Below are positions 25,776 through 34,498 of a DNA stretch of 51,999 bases, piece after piece; positions within the stretch are counted from its first letter, which is position 1, and every line of letters starts with the position of its first letter. The translations under genes and the position numbers were made by a program. Where the stretch lies: assembly GCF_022678645.1 (NCBI RefSeq), contig NZ_JALBWV010000060.1, forward strand, positions 1 through 51,999, in the 5' to 3' direction. The notes under the pieces were generated by a model. That model saw nothing but the letters and a program-made list of their open reading frames with translations, did no database searches and was not told where the DNA came from. The stretch is from Saccharopolyspora soli (lineage in GTDB: Bacteria; Actinomycetota; Actinomycetes; Mycobacteriales; Pseudonocardiaceae).

Positions 25776-26852
25776 TCATCGGCTTGCCAGGAACTCGCGG
25801 ACTTCGTTGACGAATTGGGTCCGGCCGCGTTCGGCTCGATCGAGGTGGACGTAGTGCGTGGCGTCGTCGAGTTGGACGTTGCGGACGGCGCGGGCGTGGA
25901 CCAGGTGCGACGCCAGCAGTTCGGGGTCCTCGGGGCGGCTCCAGAAGTCGTTCTCGCTGCGCAGGATCAGCGTTGACGCGGTGATCAGGCTGGCGTCCCA
26001 CAGCTGGCGCCCGGTGGCGAGGTAGAAGCTGTCCTCCATCGCGCCGGTCGGCGCGCGGAAACTGGCCGGGGTGCGGCTCTCGCTGGTGGGGTCGGAGGCT
26101 AGCGCCGCCGTCACGTAGGCGTGCACGACGGCCGGGTCGCGCCATGCGTCCTTGTCCTCGATGGGGATGCTGGCGTCCCATGACGGCAGCAGGCTTTCGC
26201 CGGTGCTGAGCCGGTAGGCGCCGAATTGGGCCGCGTTGAACCGGCCGGGGTGCTCGGGATCCTCGGAGTCGCTGCCGCGGCCCATCGTCGGGTGCCCGTC
26301 GATCGGGCCGTACAGGGTGTTGTAGAGCACGAGATGGCTCACCCGCTCCGGGTTCGCGGCGGCGTACTGCCCGAGCCAATGCCCGCCGGTCGCCCAGCCG
26401 AGCAGCGCGATCTTGTCGTCGTCGGTGGGGGAGCGGTCCGCGATGCGGTCGACGACGGCCGCGACGTCGCGGACCACGGTATCGGAACGGACCGCCGGTG
26501 GATTGGCATCCGGCGGAGCCGAGAGCGCCTCCGGCCGCGTGGAGCCGCCGTAGCCGCGCGCGTCCATGATGAAGACCGGGTGCCCGGCGTGCGCGAGATC
26601 GGCGGCCAGCGACCCGCCCGCGACGGGGAGGTCGAAGCTGGCGACACCGGGCACCCTGGCGCCGTGCAGCAGCAGGACGGGACGTTTCGGCCGCTGAGCC
26701 GACGTGTTGCGAACCTCGCGCACCGCGATGTGCACTCCGGCGTCGCTGCGCACGCTGAAGTCGTTGCGGACCAAGCCCGCCTCGGCGCTGTCCCCGCCGG
26801 ACAACGACGCCGCGGCGATCGTGACGGCGACGGACGCGATTCTGCCGATCAT
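25776..26852 (-). CDS. Exported alpha/beta-hydrolase-fold protein with Ala at nucleophile position
   Basis: The 358-residue protein starts with a cleavable-type signal peptide (MIGRIASVAVTIAAAS...AEA, cleavage near residue 25), so it is probably secreted. The fold is clear: VLLLHGARVPG oxyanion region, FIMDARGYGGST, and a C-terminal acid and histidine (LRSENDFWSRP, DDATHYVHLD). The nucleophile elbow reads GWATGG, where GxSxG is expected, so the catalytic Ser is replaced by Ala (codon GCG). Either it is non-hydrolytic or it uses another residue. ATG 26852 has GAGGAGAGGA upstream; the frame is open further but without family similarity. It is divergent from a LysR regulator that probably controls it. 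Confidence 0.85.
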   Translation of the reverse strand: MIGRIASVAVTIAAASLSGGDSAEAGLVRNDFSVRSDAGVHIAVREVRNTSAQRPKRPVLLLHGARVPGVASFDLPVAGGSLAADLAHAGHPVFIMDARGYGGSTRPEALSAPPDANPPAVRSDTVVRDVAAVVDRIADRSPTDDDKIALLGWATGGHWLGQYAAANPERVSHLVLYNTLYGPIDGHPTMGRGSDSEDPEHPGRFNAAQFGAYRLSTGESLLPSWDASIPIEDKDAWRDPAVVHAYVTAALASDPTSESRTPASFRAPTGAMEDSFYLATGRQLWDASLITASTLILRSENDFWSRPEDPELLASHLVHARAVRNVQLDDATHYVHLDRAERGRTQFVNEVREFLASR

Positions 26853-26941
26853 GGAGTCCTCTCCTCGTACCAGGTTGAGCTCCCTCGATACTCGCGGCGA
26901 ACCGGCCCATCGATATGCGGCATAGGCAAAGACCTCGATAT

Positions 26942-26960
26942 CGATATCCTCGGGATATCG
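26942..26960. promoter_or_regulatory. Palindrome in LysR/hydrolase divergent promoter
   Basis: CGATATCC-TCG-GGATATCG is a perfect 8-base dyad in the 121-base divergent gap, directly abutting the ribosome-binding site of the LysR gene. An additional overlapping CGATAT copy lies just upstream (26936-26941). It is the obvious autoregulatory LysR site. Confidence 0.6.
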
Positions 26961-26973
26961 AAAGGAGTCGGCC

Positions 26974-27867
26974 GTGGAGCTCAGGCATTTGCGGTACTTC
27001 GTGGCAGTGGCCGAAGAACTGCACTTCGGCCGCGCCGCGCAGCGGTTGGGCATCAAGCAGCCGCCGTTGAGCCAGCAGATCCGGGCGCTGGAGGACGATC
27101 TGGGCGTGGCGCTGCTCGACCGCAGCAGTCGGCGGGTGCGCCTGACCCCTGCCGGTGAGACGTTGCTGCCCGCCGCCCGTCAGGTGCTGGCGTCGGCCCA
27201 GGCGGCCCGCCAGACCACCCGCAACGCGGGGCGTGGCGAAACCGGGGGGCTGGTCGTCGGCTTCGTGGGATCGGCGACCTTGACGCTGCTTCCCCTCGCG
27301 CTGCGCCGGTTCCGCGATCGCTACCCGCGGGTGGTCCTGACCCTGCGGGAGATGGCCACTGCGGAGCAGGTCCGCGCGCTGCGCGACGGTGTCCTGGACG
27401 TGGGCTTGCTGCGTCCGCCGCTACCCCTGGGGGATACCGAGACGATCAACGTCGAGTCGGTGGGCGCCGAACGGCTGCTGGTGGTGCTGCCCGCCGGCCA
27501 CCCGCTGGCCGCTGAGCGCAGCATCGCCGCGGAACGGCTCGCCGCCGAGCCCTTCGTGCTGTTCCCGCGTGAGCTCGGTGCCGGGTTGCACGACCAGATC
27601 CTCAGCTATTGCAACGAAGTCGGGTTCACCCCGACCATCGCCCAGGAAGCCGTGCAGATGCAGACGATCGTCGCGCTCGTCGCGGGCGGACTCGGCATCT
27701 CGATGGTGCCATCATCGGTCGCGCTTCAGCGCCGCCCCGACGTGGTCTACCGCCAGCTGCGTCCGGCTACCCGGATCGTGCACCTCGCCGCCGCCCACCG
27801 GCGCGACAACCTCAACCCGGCCGCGCGCAACTTCCTGGCCATCACCCAGGAACTCGGCCAGCAGTAG
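26974..27867 (+). CDS. LysR-family regulator
   Basis: The 297-residue protein has a classic LysR N-terminal helix-turn-helix (LRHLRYFVAVAEELHFGRAA, then LSQQIRALEDDLGVALLDRS) and a periplasmic-binding-protein-like effector domain (LVVGFVGSATLTLLP from about residue 91). The GTG start follows AAAGGAG. It is divergent from the exported alpha/beta hydrolase gene, with a palindrome between, so it probably regulates that gene and itself. The effector is unknown. Confidence 0.95.
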   Translation: MELRHLRYFVAVAEELHFGRAAQRLGIKQPPLSQQIRALEDDLGVALLDRSSRRVRLTPAGETLLPAARQVLASAQAARQTTRNAGRGETGGLVVGFVGSATLTLLPLALRRFRDRYPRVVLTLREMATAEQVRALRDGVLDVGLLRPPLPLGDTETINVESVGAERLLVVLPAGHPLAAERSIAAERLAAEPFVLFPRELGAGLHDQILSYCNEVGFTPTIAQEAVQMQTIVALVAGGLGISMVPSSVALQRRPDVVYRQLRPATRIVHLAAAHRRDNLNPAARNFLAITQELGQQ

Positions 27868-27887
27868 GCCCGCAGGGCCCACGGCCG

Positions 27888-29219
27888 TCAGTGCCGGGTT
27901 CCGAAGTAGAGATCGCGCGGCCGCAGCGCCAATGTCGCAGCGGTGCCGATGGCTCCCGTGAGGACCAGGTACGCGCACGCCCACCACGGCGATCCACCGC
28001 TGGCCGCCAGCAGGGCGGTGATGATCAGCGGGGTGAGGCCCGAGGCGTAGATACCGGAGAACTGGTACACGAAGGACATTCCGGTGTATCGCAGGCGGAC
28101 CGGTGCGAGTTGCGCGTACAGCGTTCCCTGGGGCGCGTAGAGGATCGCGTGGATGACGCCCAGCACCAGGACGATCACGAGACCGGTCAGCAACGGGTCG
28201 CGCGTCTGGAAGGCCAGGAACGCCGGATACACCGACAACGCGAACAGCGACGCACCCAGCGCGTAGGCCCGGCGGGGTGTCCACCGGTCGGCGAATTGCC
28301 CGAAAACGGGCAGCAGCACGGCCAGGACGATCGCGGCCGCCATGACGGCCACCAGGACACCGGTGCGCGGCAGGTGCAGCGTCGAGGTCGCGTAGGACAG
28401 GAAGAACACCGCCCAGGTGTTGAAGGCCGCGCCCTCCGCCCAGCGGGAGAGCAGGCCGAGCAGCGTGTTGCGCCGGGCGGTGCGATCGCGGAAGAGATCC
28501 AGGAACGGTGCGCGAGAGGTCTGCCGCGCTGCCCGCACCTGCTCGAAGGCCGGGGTTTCGGCGACGCGCAGCCGGATCACCAAGCCGACGAAGACCAGCA
28601 CGATGCTCAACCCGAACGCGATCCGCCAGCCGTAGCCGAGGAACTGGTCCTCGTCGAGGACGATGCCGAGCAGGGCGAACAGCCCGGTACCCAGGCCGAG
28701 CCCGAGGGCGAGTCCGACCTGCGGCCACGCCCCGTACTTGGCCTGCTTGCCCGGCGGCGCGTACTCCACGGCCATCAGCACCGCCCCCGCCCACTCGCCG
28801 CCGATCGCCAGGCCCTGCACCACGCGCAGCAGGACCAGCAGGACAGGCGCGAACAAGCCGATCTCGGCGTAGGTCGGCAGCGCTCCCATCGCGGCGGTGG
28901 CCACGCCCATCAGCAGCATCGTGGTGACCAGGGTCCGTTTGCGGCCGATGCGATCGCCGATGTGTCCGAAGAGGACACCGCCGAGCGGGCGTGCGACGAA
29001 TCCGACGAAGAAGGTCGCGAACGCCAGCATGGTCGACACGGTGGGGTTCTCGGTGGGGAAGAACAGCTTGTCGAACACCAGGCTGGCGGCCGTGCTGTAG
29101 AGGAAGAAGTCGTACCACTCGACGGTGGTGCCCACCAGGCTGGCCGCGATCACCGTGCGGACCTGCCGCACCGGCACTGGCCGGGACGCGGGAGGGTCGA
29201 TGTGCAGACCGGCGGTCAT
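27888..29219 (-). CDS. MFS transporter, metabolite:H+ symporter type
   Basis: The 443-residue protein has 12 predicted membrane helices and the MHS-subfamily pattern: GTTVEWYDFFLYSTAASLVF in helix 1, then the loop GHIGDRIGRKRTLV, and LRVVQGLAIGGEWAGAVLMA in helix 4. Relatives such as ShiA, KgtP and ProP import organic acids or osmolytes with protons. The ATG at 29219 has AGGAGACAGGA upstream; a longer frame to 29276 has none. It converges with the LysR gene, 20 bases apart. Substrate cannot be told from sequence. Confidence 0.92.
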   Translation of the reverse strand: MTAGLHIDPPASRPVPVRQVRTVIAASLVGTTVEWYDFFLYSTAASLVFDKLFFPTENPTVSTMLAFATFFVGFVARPLGGVLFGHIGDRIGRKRTLVTTMLLMGVATAAMGALPTYAEIGLFAPVLLVLLRVVQGLAIGGEWAGAVLMAVEYAPPGKQAKYGAWPQVGLALGLGLGTGLFALLGIVLDEDQFLGYGWRIAFGLSIVLVFVGLVIRLRVAETPAFEQVRAARQTSRAPFLDLFRDRTARRNTLLGLLSRWAEGAAFNTWAVFFLSYATSTLHLPRTGVLVAVMAAAIVLAVLLPVFGQFADRWTPRRAYALGASLFALSVYPAFLAFQTRDPLLTGLVIVLVLGVIHAILYAPQGTLYAQLAPVRLRYTGMSFVYQFSGIYASGLTPLIITALLAASGGSPWWACAYLVLTGAIGTAATLALRPRDLYFGTRH

Positions 29220-29643
29220 TCCTGTCTCCTGGGGATCGGCCGCTGTCGGCCGTGGCGGCGGAACCGCGATCGGCACGCAATGCCAGCGCCGGAATTCGAC
29301 CTCGTCGTCCGGAGCGGTCAGCAGCGGTGTTCTCGAACCGGGGCGATCAGGACGCCGGACACGCCGCCGAGGCCACCCGCAGCAGATCCACGTGGTGGCG
29401 ATTGGTCAGCAGCGCCGGTCGAAGCACACGCTGACGCTATGGAGGCGATCGTCGCGGTGTCAAGCACGGGTCAGCACATCACAGCCGAGCGCAGCGCGGT
29501 TTCCAGCTGGTGAGACGTCAACCCCAGCCGTTGACGTTCGCCAGCCGGGGTGGCAATGCTTGCAGGGACCAGGTTCGCGGGCCGATGTGGACGGTGGCGC
29601 CGCCTGGGTTCGTGGCCAGGCGGAGGTTTTCGAAGGGGACGAG
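29220..29643. other. Intergenic region between MHS transporter and RibB-like gene
   Basis: This 424-base gap separates divergent genes. The plus-strand frame of the RibB-like gene remains open across it, but its sequence here is Arg/Ser/Pro-rich noise. I see no further gene or clear dyad. Confidence 0.4.
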
Positions 29644-30321
29644 TTGATCGATCAACGGGATGCCGCATTGCTCGATGTCGGTCGTCCGGGCGAGATCGGG
29701 CTGATCGACTTGGCGGTGCAGGAGATCGCGGCTGGTCGAGCGGCGGTCGTGCACGGCTTCGCGCACGGCGACGGCGGTATCGTGTTCGCGGCGTCGCGAG
29801 CGAGCACCGAGTTGACGGCCTTCACCGTGCGCCATTCGTCCGGTTTCCTGTGCGTCGCGCTCCCGAGGCAGCGCTGCGATGAGCTTGCGCTGCCGCCGAT
29901 TTTCCCCCGCGCGCAAGAGAGTCCGGCTGCGACGGCTTGCGTCACTGTGGACGCCAGCATGGGTGTGAGCACCGGCATCTCCGCGTCGGACCGGGCCAGG
30001 ACCGCTCGTTTGCTCGCGGCGCCCGAAGCGGTGCCCGCCGACTTCACGCGGCCTGGGCACGTCGTGCCGGTGGCCGTCGGAGACGGTGGCGTGCTCGACA
30101 ACGCGGGGCTCGCCGAGGCAGCCGCCGACCTCGCCGTACTCGCCGGTTCAGCGCCGGTCGCGGTGTTCGCCCACCTGGTCAGCCCGGCGGATGCGACCCG
30201 GATGGCCACCGACGACGAACTGCGCCGGTTCGCCGCTGCGCAGCACATCGCATCCGTCGGCGTGGCGGAGATCGAAGCCGCGCGCCGTTCCGCCAGGTGG
30301 GACGGCCGGACCGCCGGTTGA
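29644..30321 (+). CDS. Degenerate RibB-like (3,4-dihydroxy-2-butanone-4-phosphate synthase fold) protein
   Basis: The 225-residue protein aligns by eye with RibB from a helix AVQEIAAGRAAVV onward, through RHSSGFLCVAL, DASMGVSTGISASDRART and RPGHVVPV, to a C-terminal FAAAQHIASVGVAEIE. RibB makes the four-carbon unit of riboflavin from ribulose 5-phosphate. The family's essential acidic stretch (DDxRENEGD) is replaced by GFAHGDGGI, so the magnesium-binding carboxylates are missing. The later TGIS motif and the His of RPGH remain. The start is uncertain: I prefer TTG 29644 with AAGGGG upstream. No other riboflavin gene is nearby. A second, repurposed RibB copy seems likely. Confidence 0.7.
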   Translation: MIDQRDAALLDVGRPGEIGLIDLAVQEIAAGRAAVVHGFAHGDGGIVFAASRASTELTAFTVRHSSGFLCVALPRQRCDELALPPIFPRAQESPAATACVTVDASMGVSTGISASDRARTARLLAAPEAVPADFTRPGHVVPVAVGDGGVLDNAGLAEAAADLAVLAGSAPVAVFAHLVSPADATRMATDDELRRFAAAQHIASVGVAEIEAARRSARWDGRTAG

Positions 30322-30537
30322 CACCCCCGGTGGGCTCTGCTGCGATTGCGCCGTGCTGGTCGCGGCATTGTTCACCAAGCGTCGCCACGTGGATTTCCAC
30401 CGCGTGGCGTCGCAAGCGTGTCGCGGCTGACCTGGTACCACCGCCGTCCGGTCGGCGGACCTCGGCCGGGTAGGCCATCCGTCGACATTGGACACTCGGG
30501 CGGTTCGAAGACCCGGCGCCTTCTCCTGGAGAAACAG

Positions 30538-31710
30538 ATGTCTTTGACGTTCCACTGGTTTCTGCCGACCTACGGTGACAGCCGGTACCTGGTCGGCGGT
30601 GGCCACGGAGTGGCCACGACCAACACGGCGGCTGGGTCCCGCCCGGCGACGCTGGCCTACCTCGGCCAGATCGCCCGCAGCGCGGAACAACTGGGCTTCG
30701 AGGGTGCGCTGACACCGACCGGAGCGTGGTGCGAGGACGCGTGGCTGTCGACGGCTATGCTGGCGGAGGTCACCGAGCGGCTGAAATTCCTGGTCGCATT
30801 TCGCCCCGGCCTGCTGTCGCCGACGCTGGCCGCTCAGATGGCGGCGACGTTCCAGCGGCACTCCGGCCAGCGGCTGCTGCTCAACGTGGTGACCGGGGGC
30901 GAGAGCAGCGAGCAGCGCGCCTACGGCGACTTCCTCGACAAGGCGGCCCGCTACGCACGCTGCGACGAGTTCTTGCACGTCGTGCGGGCGTTGTGGCGCG
31001 GGGAACGGGTCGATTTCGACGGCGCGCACATCCGGATCGAAGGCGCGGAGTTGACCCGGACGCCGGAGCCGGTGCCACCGCTGTACTTCGGCGGATCGTC
31101 ACCCGCCGCCGGTACCGTCGCCGCCAAACACGTCGACGTTTACCTCACCTGGGGCGAACCGCCGAGCAAGGTTGCCGAGAAGATCCAGTGGATCCGGGCG
31201 CTCGCCGCCGAGCAGGGGCGCACCCCGCGCTTCGGGATCCGGCTGCACGTCATCAGCCGCGACACCAGCGAGCAGGCGTGGGCGGAGGCGCAGCGACTGC
31301 TGGACGCCCTCGACCCGGCGACCATCTCGCGGGTGCAGGAAGGCTTGGCGCGCAGCGAGTCCGAGGGGCAGCGACGGATGCTGGACCTGCACGGCGGCTC
31401 GACGGCGAACCTGGAGATCTACCCGAACCTGTGGGCCGGTGTCGGTCTGGTTCGAGGCGGCGCCGGTACCGCGCTGGTCGGCAGCCACGCCGAGGTCGCC
31501 GAGCGGATCGAGGAGTACCACGCGCTCGGCATCGACGAGTTCGTGCTCTCCGGCCATCCGCACCTGGAGGAGGCGTACTGGTTCGGCGAAGGCGTGCTGC
31601 CGATCCTGGCGCGCAAGGGCCTCTGGCGGCACCCGGCCGGTGCGGTCGAACAGGCCCCGGCGAGCATCCCGTTCGCCGGGGTGTCGCGCTCTCCCGCTGC
31701 CACGTCCTGA
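30538..31710 (+). CDS. ssuD: FMNH2-dependent alkanesulfonate monooxygenase-like
   Basis: The 390-residue protein is close in length and pattern to SsuD, a luciferase-like TIM barrel that releases sulfite from alkanesulfonates using FMNH2 and oxygen. SsuD-like features include the N-terminal FHWFLPTYGDSR, RLLLNVVTGGESSEQRAYGD in the core, and the C-terminal FGEGVLPILARKG. ATG 30538 follows GGAGAAACAG. It is followed by a strong hairpin and then the SfnB-like gene, a pairing that suggests sulfur scavenging. No SsuE reductase or ABC transporter is adjacent, so the flavin donor must come from elsewhere. Confidence 0.85.
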   Translation: MSLTFHWFLPTYGDSRYLVGGGHGVATTNTAAGSRPATLAYLGQIARSAEQLGFEGALTPTGAWCEDAWLSTAMLAEVTERLKFLVAFRPGLLSPTLAAQMAATFQRHSGQRLLLNVVTGGESSEQRAYGDFLDKAARYARCDEFLHVVRALWRGERVDFDGAHIRIEGAELTRTPEPVPPLYFGGSSPAAGTVAAKHVDVYLTWGEPPSKVAEKIQWIRALAAEQGRTPRFGIRLHVISRDTSEQAWAEAQRLLDALDPATISRVQEGLARSESEGQRRMLDLHGGSTANLEIYPNLWAGVGLVRGGAGTALVGSHAEVAERIEEYHALGIDEFVLSGHPHLEEAYWFGEGVLPILARKGLWRHPAGAVEQAPASIPFAGVSRSPAATS

Positions 31711-31789
31711 TCGCGTCCCAACGGACGCGACCGCGCAACCGGGCCGAAGCCAACCCCACTTTGTCCCCAACACGGTGCGGAGGAACGGG

Positions 31790-31836
31790 GTGAGGGGCAC
31801 CCTTCACCAACTTACTTGGTGAAGGGTGCCCCTCAC
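31790..31836. terminator. Perfect 21-base-pair hairpin after ssuD-like gene
   Basis: Bases 31790-31810 and 31816-31836 are perfect reverse complements around the loop CTTAC. The hairpin lies between the ssuD-like and sfnB-like genes. There is no T-tract, as is common in actinobacterial terminators. The right arm and flank (to 31853) resemble 33128-33158 after the sfnB-like gene, with CTCACCTGAATGGGG identical. Confidence 0.75.
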
Positions 31837-31878
31837 CTCTCACCTGAATGGGGCCGCGCCACTTCCTAGGAGCTCTTG

Positions 31879-33093
31879 ATGGCAGTTTCTCGGTCCGTCG
31901 GTACGGCGAGCACGGCAGGTCTGGTGTGCGACGACGCCGAGGCGTTGGAGTTGGCCGCGCGGTTCGCCGAACGGTTCGCCGCCGGTGCCGCCGAGCGTGA
32001 CCGCGAACGCCGGATCCCGTACGCCGAACTCGACGCGCTGTCGGCCAGCGGGCTGCTGGGCATCACGGTGCCGCGAAGCCACGGTGGCGCCGAGGTTTCG
32101 GCTCGAACGCTGGTCGAGGTCTTCCGGCTGCTGGCCGCCGCCGATCCGAACATCGCGCAGATCCCGCAGAGCCACTTCGCCTACGTCAACGTGCTGCGGG
32201 AGAACGGAACCGCCCAGCAGCGGCAGTTCTTCTTCGGCGAAGTGCTGGCGGGCAAGCGGTTCGGCAACGCGCAGTCCGAGGCCGGGAGCCGCACCGTGCA
32301 GGAGATCCAGACGCGGCTGGTATCCACTGTGGACGGCGACTTCGTCCTGCAGGGCACCAAGGCGTACTCGACCGGTGCCCTGCTGGCGCAATGGATTCCG
32401 GTGCTGGCCAAGGACGACCGGGACCGACTGCAGGTCGCCTACGTGCCACAGGACGCACCGGGCCTGACCGTCGTCGACGACTGGGCGGGCATGGGGCAGC
32501 GGACCACCGCCAGTGGGACAGTCCAGCTCGACCAGGTCCGCGTGCCCGCGGATCGGGTGGTGCCGCACCACCTGACGTTCGACCGGCCGCAACTGCACGG
32601 CGCGCTCGCCCAAGCCCTGCACGCGGCGATCGACGTCGGCATCGCCGGGGGAGCGCTCGCCGACGCCGTCGAGTTCGTGCGCACCCGCAGTCGCCCGTGG
32701 GGCGAAAGCGGGGTGCGGACAGCGGCGGAGGATCCGCTCACCATCCAGCGCTTCGGCGAACTCGCCGTGCGGTTGCGTGCCGCCGAAGCGTTGCTGGACA
32801 AGGCGGGCGAGGCGATCGATGCGGCGCGCGGCGATCTGAACGCGGAGTCCGCGGGTGCGGCGTCGATCGCGGTGGCCACGGCGAAGGTGTTCGCCGACGG
32901 CGTCGCGGTGGAACTCAGCAGCGCCCTGTTCGAGGTCTCGGGCACCCGGTCCAGCCTGGATACGGCAAACCTGCACCGGCACTGGCGCAATGCGCGGACG
33001 CACACCCTGCACGACCCGGTCCGGTGGAAGATCCAGCACATCGGACGCTACGTCCTGAACGGCGCCCTACCGCCCAGGCACGGCCAAATCTGA
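31879..33093 (+). CDS. SfnB-like acyl-CoA dehydrogenase-family monooxygenase
   Basis: The 404-residue protein has the acyl-CoA dehydrogenase fold in its SfnB/DszC-like branch, whose members are flavin-dependent oxidoreductases of sulfur scavenging. Signs are ELDALSASGLLGITVPRSHGG at the N-terminus, IPQSHFAYVNVLRENGT, GNAQSEAGSRTVQEIQT, and a C-terminal RHWRNARTHTLHDPVRWK stretch typical of the monooxygenase group. ATG 31879 follows TAGGAG. Co-orientation with an SsuD-like gene supports a role in organosulfur use. DszC-type amine or sulfide monooxygenation is an alternative. Confidence 0.85.
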   Translation: MAVSRSVGTASTAGLVCDDAEALELAARFAERFAAGAAERDRERRIPYAELDALSASGLLGITVPRSHGGAEVSARTLVEVFRLLAAADPNIAQIPQSHFAYVNVLRENGTAQQRQFFFGEVLAGKRFGNAQSEAGSRTVQEIQTRLVSTVDGDFVLQGTKAYSTGALLAQWIPVLAKDDRDRLQVAYVPQDAPGLTVVDDWAGMGQRTTASGTVQLDQVRVPADRVVPHHLTFDRPQLHGALAQALHAAIDVGIAGGALADAVEFVRTRSRPWGESGVRTAAEDPLTIQRFGELAVRLRAAEALLDKAGEAIDAARGDLNAESAGAASIAVATAKVFADGVAVELSSALFEVSGTRSSLDTANLHRHWRNARTHTLHDPVRWKIQHIGRYVLNGALPPRHGQI

Positions 33094-33143
33094 CCCCGCG
33101 AGCCCCATGATGACGAAGATGGAGTCAAAGGTGCCCTTCACTC

Positions 33144-33202
33144 CTCACCTGAATGGGGTCGTGAGTGCGTAATCGGGCTGGAGCCCGGTTGAGCACTCAC
33201 GA
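33144..33202. repeat. Dispersed hairpin element, copy 2, with shared flank
   Basis: TCGTGAGTG (33159-33167) pairs with CACTCACGA (33194-33202), with an inner stem CGGGCT/AGCCCG. The outer arms are identical to copy 1 at 24302-24345. The preceding CTCACCTGAATGGGG (33144-33158) is identical to 31839-31853. It lies between the sfnB-like gene and the histidine kinase and may terminate transcription. Confidence 0.65.
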
Positions 33203-33286
33203 CGAAAGTTCGGTGTTGGTCGACGAAAGTCCGGATCCGCCGTCGTGCTCGGTGTCTTGGCGCTGGTCCCGACTTACCATTTCCGG

Positions 33287-34498
33287 ATGACCGAAGCCTG
33301 CGCTGAGAACCGCCGCGTCGTCGAACGGTGGCTGCCGCTGATCGCGGCGGCGCTCGCCGTGCTCGGTGCGGCCTTCGGCGCCGCCGTGCTACCGGGTCCA
33401 GCTCTGGCTCTCGCGCCCGTGCTGGCGGTCGGGTTGTTGGTGCAACTCGCGGTGACCGTGCTGCTCAGCCGCCTGGACGCGTATCCGCACCTGGGGCTGG
33501 GTGCGGTGGTGGTCGTCGCGGTGCTGCTGCTGGCGATCGATTCGCCGTGGCGCACGCTGGTGACCGAACAGGCCGTGCTCTGGATCCCGTTCACGTTGAC
33601 CTGGTTCACCTCGCGGGTGGTGCAGGGTGCCCGCACCCCGCGCCAGTTGCAGATCTCCGGCGCGGTCGTGCTCGTCTATCTGCTGGCCGTGGGAACGAAT
33701 GCGGCATTCGTCGAGCGTTCGGTGGTGGCCGCGACGTTGGGCGCGGCCGCACCGATCCTCGGCGGCATGACGGTCAGCCTGGCCGGGCGGCTGCGACAGG
33801 CCCGCCGCGACCGCGTCGCGGCGCTGGCTCGGGAGCGGGCGGCGGTGGCCCGGCAAGCACGGGAAAGCGAGCGGCAACAGCTTGCCGCGGAGATCCATGA
33901 CACGCTCGGACACCTGCTCACCCTGCTCGTGCTGCACGCCAACGCCCTCGCTGTCACGACGGCCGACCGCGATGCGCGGCAAGCCGCCGAACAGATGAGC
34001 AGATTGGGCACCGACGGGCTGACCGAGCTGCGCCAACTCCTGGATTTGCTGGGCGCCCCGAGCCGCGCGTCCCTTGCGGTCCCGACGTTGGATGAGCTGA
34101 TCGGCGAAGCCCGCGCCGCAGGGCAGGCCGTACACCTCGAAACAGCGGGCGATGTCGCGGATCTGTCGCCCGCTCTCGCTCGTACGGTGCACCAAGTGGT
34201 GCGCGAAGGACTGACCAACGCGCGGAAGCACGCGTCGGGCGCCGAAGTGCACGTCGGTGTCACCGTGGCCGAAGCGGTCGAGGTATCGGTCCGCAACGGG
34301 CCAGGAGCGGCCGGTTCCAGCCCCGGCAACGGGCTGGGGCTGGAGAGCCTGCGGCGGCGGATCGCGCTGCTCGGCGGAAGCTGCGAGCACACGCCGACCG
34401 CGGACGGCGGCTACGCTCTGCGGGCGAGTCTGCCCGTTGGCAGCAGCACGGGAGTGGATGAGCGGGACAATACGTGGACGCTGACGCACCAGCCGTGA
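33287..34498 (+). CDS. Two-component sensor histidine kinase (HisKA_3 type)
   Basis: The 403-residue membrane kinase has five or six N-terminal transmembrane helices (residues about 15-165) with no large extracellular domain. A coiled-coil-like Arg/Ala/Glu linker follows, then the dimerisation-phosphoacceptor box ERQQLAAEIHDTLGHLLTLL (His near 205) and the ATPase region with REGLTNARKHA and GLGLESLRRRI. This is the NarX/DesK-like class that partners with NarL-type regulators, which fits the gene downstream. The start ATG 33287 is chosen because earlier codons lack family features. The signal is unknown, possibly membrane state. Confidence 0.93.
   Translation: MTEACAENRRVVERWLPLIAAALAVLGAAFGAAVLPGPALALAPVLAVGLLVQLAVTVLLSRLDAYPHLGLGAVVVVAVLLLAIDSPWRTLVTEQAVLWIPFTLTWFTSRVVQGARTPRQLQISGAVVLVYLLAVGTNAAFVERSVVAATLGAAAPILGGMTVSLAGRLRQARRDRVAALARERAAVARQARESERQQLAAEIHDTLGHLLTLLVLHANALAVTTADRDARQAAEQMSRLGTDGLTELRQLLDLLGAPSRASLAVPTLDELIGEARAAGQAVHLETAGDVADLSPALARTVHQVVREGLTNARKHASGAEVHVGVTVAEAVEVSVRNGPGAAGSSPGNGLGLESLRRRIALLGGSCEHTPTADGGYALRASLPVGSSTGVDERDNTWTLTHQP

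Noticed and set aside
30322..30537. A SAM- or other sulfur-related riboswitch upstream of the ssuD-like gene
   Set aside because: The leader has GC-rich short dyads but I could not match a conserved riboswitch core such as S-box or SAM-IV.
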